DNA from: Cycas panzhihuaensis
Taxonomy: Eukaryota; Cycadophyta
Reading direction: 5' to 3'
Assembly (NCBI GenBank): GCA_023213395.1
Contig: CM041465.1
Location: 163,749,741-163,813,740 of the forward strand
DNA length: 64,000 bases
Part shown: positions 59,348 through 64,000 of the stretch, one piece after another
Position numbering within the stretch: position 1 is the stretch's first letter
How the letters are laid out: each line of letters opens with the position of its first letter
Program-made: the position numbers and the translations under genes
The notes under the pieces: generated by a model
Databases searched by the model: none
What the model was told of the DNA's origin: nothing
The model's input: only the letters and a program-made list of their open reading frames with translations

Positions 59348-59563
59348 TGTTGAATTTACAAATAGAGAATTAGGAAAAGAATGACTTGAATTGCATTGAC
59401 ATAATGTCTCTATAAATATACATGATACAACATAGTTGTTACAAAAAATGTTTGTAACCAACTCTTCTGACCATGACACATGTCAGATAAAAAGAAGGAG
59501 TTACAAAGATGATTTTGTCACATTATCTTTTATACATCTAGGATATAACATTATACTCTAACA
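59348..59563 (-). repeat. 216-bp LTR of Copia A, copy 3
   Basis: Same length and ends as copies 1 and 2. Purine tract aagagaggg (revcomp of ccctctctt) adjoins at 59564-59572. Confidence 0.9.
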
Positions 59564-59639
59564 CCCTCTCTTAATGTTATATCCTAAACCTATGTTATTT
59601 CTAAGAATTTAAAATATATCCTTTCTAAGAGGCTTTGTC

Positions 59640-61110
59640 AATATATCTGCAACTTCTTCTAAAGTAGCATAGTATATCAAGTCAATTTTTGTATTTTAAA
59701 CTTTCTCTCTTATGAAATGATGATGTACTTCAATGTGTTTTTTCCTTTTATGAAGGACAAGACAATTGGTCAACTTGATCGCACTCTAATTGTCACAATA
59801 CAGATTTGTTGTTACATATTGTTGTTGATCTAAATCTGCTAGAAGTTGTCTCAACCAAATAGCTTCACTTGAGGTACTTAAAGTTGATGTGTATTCAACC
59901 TTTGTTGAAGATAGTACAACTATAGTCTGCCTTTTACTACTCCAAGAAATTATTGCTGACCCAAGATACAAGCAATAACCACTTGTTGATTTCCTTTGCT
60001 CTTTGTCCCCTACCCAATCAAAATCGTAGAATCTTAACAAGTTTGATAAATGTTCTCTGGAATAGATCAATTTCAATTCAACCATCCCTTTTAAATATCT
60101 TAGTATTTTTATAATAACTTTTTAGTATTTGACTTTATGTTCTTGCATGTATCTTGAAATTAAACTTATAGAATATAATATGTCTGGCCTAGTTGTAGTG
60201 AGATAAATAAGGCTCCTAATCAATTGTCTGTAAAGAGTTGCATTAGTTAAAGATTCTTTCTCATCTAAAACTAGGTTGCAGTTTACTTCTATAAGTATCA
60301 CATATGGACTGTAATTTTCCATTTGAAATTTAATTAACAAGTCTTTGACATACTTGCTTTGAGATAGAGTGGTAGGTCCTCTAGTTAATTGACTTCTAAT
60401 ATTGGATAATAGCTTAGAAGGCCTAAATCTGTCATTTTAAATTTACTTTCCAATTGATTATTCAAGTTATTGATTGAATCATCATCATTCCCTATGAGTG
60501 TCATATCATCTACATAAATGGCAACTATGGTGATTAATCCATGTCTTTTCTTTATGTAAAAAATAGAATCTAATTTGGAGCATCTGAAGCCATTTTAACA
60601 TAAGTGTTTGTCTAATTTAGAATATCATACTTGTCGGGCTTATTTTAAGTTGTACAACACCTTCTTTAGTTTATAAACCATGTTCTCTTGTCCTTTTTTG
60701 ATGTATCTTTCTAGTTGAGTCTTGTAGACTTCTTCTTCTACCTGTCTATTTAGGAAAGCACTTTTGACATATAAATGAAATATCTTATATTTTTGTTAAG
60801 TAGCCAAGGCAATACTATTTCTTATTGTATTTAATTTAGCTATAGGAGAAAAAGTCTCTTCAAAATCTACTCCAACTATTTGTGTATAGCCTTTGGTAAT
60901 AAGTCTTACCTTTCTTTTTTTTTTTCATTTGCTCCTTCATTGACCTTATAAACCCATTTATAGTCAACCACAGGTTTATTGGGAGGTGGATGAACCAATT
61001 CCCATGTCTGATTTTTTGATATTGATTCCATTTTTGAATCCACCATTGTTCTCCATTATGGTTGTTCCTTTGCTTCCTGAAAGTATTACATCTCAATATT
61101 GCTATATAAT
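59640..61110 (-). pseudogene. pol: Copia A RT and RNase H, copy 3
   Basis: RNase H: DFDWVGDKEQRKSTSGYCLY, ISWSSKRQTIVVLSSTKVEY and LYCDN, 99 codons open at 59786-60085. Connection: VILIEVNCNLVLDEKESL, RSLIYLTTTRPDILYSISL. RT box near 60505 reads VAIYVDDMTLIGN with both Asp. RT start near 60860-61100 includes VDYKWVYKVNE-like sequence with losses. Best preserved of the three copies. Confidence 0.82.
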
Positions 61111-61229
61111 GCCCATGGTTTCTAACTCCTAATTCTAGACGTAAATAAATTCCCTTTTCATTCTTCAATAGTTTTGATGTACCACCTTGGTATTTTCTTT
61201 TCTTCTCTTAATTATGCTTCAATGACTTA

Positions 61230-62150
61230 TTCATATGTTAGTTGTTCTTCTTATAAAGAATCTTTATACATTACTGGTGAAGATTCTAATACATAAGTGA
61301 TTTCTATTGATGTAAGTTCTAAGGTTTCTTCCTTAGTGACTTCATGAGGTATTACTTGTGATCCCTCTTTAATCTATCTGATTTAAGATTTATTATCTTG
61401 AATAGATTCTTCATTAAATACAATATCTCTACTTATATGGATTCTATTAATCTTAGGATTTATGCGTTTATATGCCTTTGAAATTTTACTGCATCCTATC
61501 AAGATACATTCTATATTCTTAACATTAAGTTTTGGTCTTATTTTATCAAGAATATGAATAAAAGCTTGACATCCAAAACTTTTAAATTACTTACATCAGG
61601 CTTCATACCTATCCACGCTTCCTCTAGAGTGATTTGTTCTATAACTTTTGTAGGACTTCGATTTATTAAATAACAAGTGGTATTAGTAGCTTCAACCTAG
61701 TAAGTCTTTGAGACTTGGTTTTCAAAAATCATGCTACAAGCCATTTCTATGATGGTCCTATTTTTCCTTTTAGCAACCCCATTTAACTATAGAGTATAAG
61801 AAGTTGTGAATTGTCTTTGTATTCTATTAATTTTACAAAAATTTAGGAAGTCCTTTGATATATATTCTCCTCCACCATCTGATCTAGTGTACTTTATTTT
61901 AACTCTAGATTCTAACTTTGCTTCTACTTTGAATTCCTTGAAGACCTCAAAGACTTTAGATTTATTATGGAGGAAGTATACCTATACCTTTGGAGAAAAA
62001 TCATTAATAAAAGTTAGAAACTATCCGCATCCATTTATTGAAAGAGGAGTGCAAGGACCACATAAATCAATGTGAATTAGTTCTAATTTATTCTGAGCCC
62101 ACCAATTTCTTTCCTTGAATGGAAGTTAATGTTGTTTTCCAAACTAACAA
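61230..62150 (-). pseudogene. pol: Copia A integrase, copy 3
   Basis: Minus strand includes the second catalytic segment TRSDGGGEY near 61880, intact here but lost in copy 1. The first segment (D-L-C/Y-G-P) lies near 62070. Stops elsewhere. Confidence 0.75.
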
Positions 62151-62276
62151 CCCTTGCAAATAAAATTTCTAGAACTGATCGGAGGTAAACTAGTTACTAT
62201 ACTAGATTTTCTAACAACTTTAATGTATTTAGAGGGAGATGCCCATGCTTTAAATTCCAAACTTTATTAACATAAT

Positions 62277-62640
62277 TTATAGCAGTACATACTTTATACC
62301 TAGTTTAGGGTTTATAGGGTTTAAAAGTAATTTGTACATGGCATGGCATCTTATGCCTTTAGTTATTATATTATTATTATTTTTCATATCTATTATATGA
62401 TAGTAGCCTTCTTTATCGAACACAGTTCTTAGCCCCTTTTTCCTAAGTTGAAAGATAAATAAAAGATTTATTTTAAGACCTGATACAAGCAATACATTCC
62501 ATATCTTTTTCACATAACCATGTACCTTAACTATTATAGTACCAACTCCCTTTATGTCCAAAGGATACTTATCTCCTAATTCAACCAATTTATTAACATT
62601 GTAAGGTTTTAATACCTCAAACTAATATTCTCTATTTGTC
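62277..62640 (-). pseudogene. pol: Copia A protease/pre-integrase region, copy 3
   Basis: VELGDKYPLDIKGVGTIIVK, WNVLLVSGLKINLLFIFQL, KEGYYHIID: the stretch after the Copia protease active site (V-x-x-G-D...I-x-G-x-G-x-I; x-x-V-L-x-V-P-x-L-x-x-N-L-L-S). 103 codons open. The active-site D-S-G lies further right and is not clear. Confidence 0.75.
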
Positions 62641-63660
62641 ATGTAATGTGAGGTACCTGAATCAATGTACTAAGCATCTTATTCATGTGGGCTAACAAAG
62701 AGGGCAATGATGAAAATTGCTTCTTCCTCCTCTTCTTCTGTCTGCTTCTTGCTATAATTTCCAACTGGGCATTTCCCTCTCTAAATATCAACTCTTATTT
62801 ATAGGGACTGATAAGGATAGTGACCTATTTATACATAATGATAATAAAGGTCAAGGCTCTACCAAGTGCTTAAAATATGTTGAGGCTTACCGTAAGTATG
62901 GCAAATTTATGTATCTCTTAAGCGACCACATCCTCTATTATCCTACCATCTTCCATACATTGGACTTCTAACTTTAGAAACACATCCTCTTCCACATGAT
63001 TAACTTCTACTTTTGGGACCTAGGTTTAATCTAGATACAAAGGCATCTTCAATCTCTATTGTATATTTATAATGCTTGTTTCTCTACTCTTGTCTAAGTA
63101 ATAAACTAGTTAATGTGTCAAGTGACATTTTATCAACTTGGTTATTACTTGTAATAGTGTTGATGGTTACGTCAAATGATTTTGGCAGCTTCCTTACTAC
63201 CATCTCCACCAATTATTGCTCTGAAATAGTGGCACCTACACACAAGAGATCATTTCTTATAGAGACAACTTCATGAATGAATGCAGATACAATGTCAGAT
63301 TCTTTCATATACAAGTTGAATAACTCCTCCTTAAGAGCTATTATTTTGGCCTTGTTCTTTTAACTATATAAGTTTTTGAAACAAGTCCATATGGTAGAAG
63401 AAGAATTTAAGTTTTCTACATATACAAGCAGAGGATCTGAAACTAAAAATTTAAGGATGATTATACTAGTGTTATCTCTCTTTATCCAACTAGCCAAGTC
63501 AATGCTAGTAGCTGCAGGCCAAGCTTCAGTTGTGTTAGGCATGTCCCACATATTCTTAACTCTCAACAAGGTTTCTATCTTGATTTTCTAGATGTGTTAG
63601 TTTGTATCAATTAATTTATCCTGATTAGATAATGCCAGGATTATGGAGGCCATTTTAAAA
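62641..63660 (-). pseudogene. gag: Copia A gag, copy 3
   Basis: N-terminal part at 63360-63569 reads MLRVKNMWDMPNTTEAWPAA, TSIDLASWIKRDNTSIIILK, SDPLLVYVENLNSSSTIWTC: helical start of a Copia gag (UBN2 type: W-x-x-x-D, L-V-x-x-x-x-T-A-x-x-x-W). The zinc knuckle near 62800-62900 is unclear. Confidence 0.7.
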
Positions 63661-64000
63661 ATAGAAATATGTTCTAAATTATTTTGTCCATATAACGATA
63701 TGGATTTCCATACAAAATCCTAATTGTATAGAATGGAATAAAATGCATCTCAAAAGAAAGTTGATCACATGTACATTACAGATTTATAATTACCTTTTGA
63801 AAATAATTTTCAAAATAATAGATTTTTAACCTGAAAGGCAGTGAAGTGTAACTAGGGTTTTAGAGAAAAAAATCTCAAAATATGATGAAATCCTTCACCA
63901 TATCTTTGAAAAACTATCTCAAATCCTTCAAATAGAGGTACATAGATTATGTAAGTATATTGAAACCGGAAAAGTAGAAGTTTTTCAAGAAAATTCTAAA
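63661..64000 (-). other. 5' leader of Copia A, copy 3
   Basis: Non-coding sequence upstream of gag on the minus strand. No PBS or 5' LTR reached before the window ends. Confidence 0.4.

Larger units (their letters stand above)
59348..64000 (-). mobile_element. Copia 'A', copy 3, longest copy, runs off the window
   Basis: Minus strand: 3' LTR 59348-59563 (216 bp), RNase H, RT, integrase, protease and gag to the window end. The 5' LTR is outside. It is the only copy that keeps the part right of the pre-integrase region, so it shows what copies 1 and 2 lost. Confidence 0.88.

Overview
The window reads as nuclear DNA of a seed plant with a repeat-rich genome; I cannot name the species. It contains plant Ty3/Gypsy, Ty1/Copia and L1-type LINE elements. 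I found no intact host gene, rRNA, tRNA or CRISPR. Every coding trace I recognise belongs to a decayed transposable element, except one fragment of a host-type LAMMER protein kinase. A 500-N assembly gap sits at 49263-49762.

Layout. 1-1378: inverted 3' end of a Gypsy element. 1379-2331: AT-rich mosaic of Gypsy protease and Copia RNase H debris. 2332-18550: GC-richer Tat-type Gypsy element with two 2167-bp LTR blocks, gag, protease, RT, RNase H and integrase. Behind the integrase lie an antisense plant-mobile-domain (PMD)-like gene and a second, archaeal-type RNase H. 18551-25340: older AT-rich mosaic with a Gypsy RT-RNase H remnant and the kinase fragment. 25340-36713: nested Copia and Gypsy debris. 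36714-37092: Gypsy RT fragment. 37093-41025: 3'-truncated L1 LINE. 41026-52315: second copy of the 25.5-36.2 kb block, interrupted by the gap and a ~1.7-kb (TA)n array. 52316-64000: third partial copy of the Copia cluster, carrying a 6.7-kb Copia element (52470-59186) in opposite orientation with an exact 5-bp target-site duplication.

How the parts relate. The order of events can partly be read off. Copia 'C' (minus) was hit by Copia 'A' (minus, 216-bp LTR). The cluster was then duplicated at least twice. Copia 'D' (plus) later landed in one copy. LTR pairs differ by about 6-7% by hand count, so none of this is very recent. Nonsense codons across all families are mostly those a C-to-T or G-to-A transition makes from Gln, Arg or Trp codons, which suggests long residence in methylated chromatin. 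The most unusual content is the Tat element: two RNase H domains, an antisense PMD plus coiled-coil gene, a strong stem-loop just behind integrase, and an LTR hairpin with two compensatory base-pair changes between family members.
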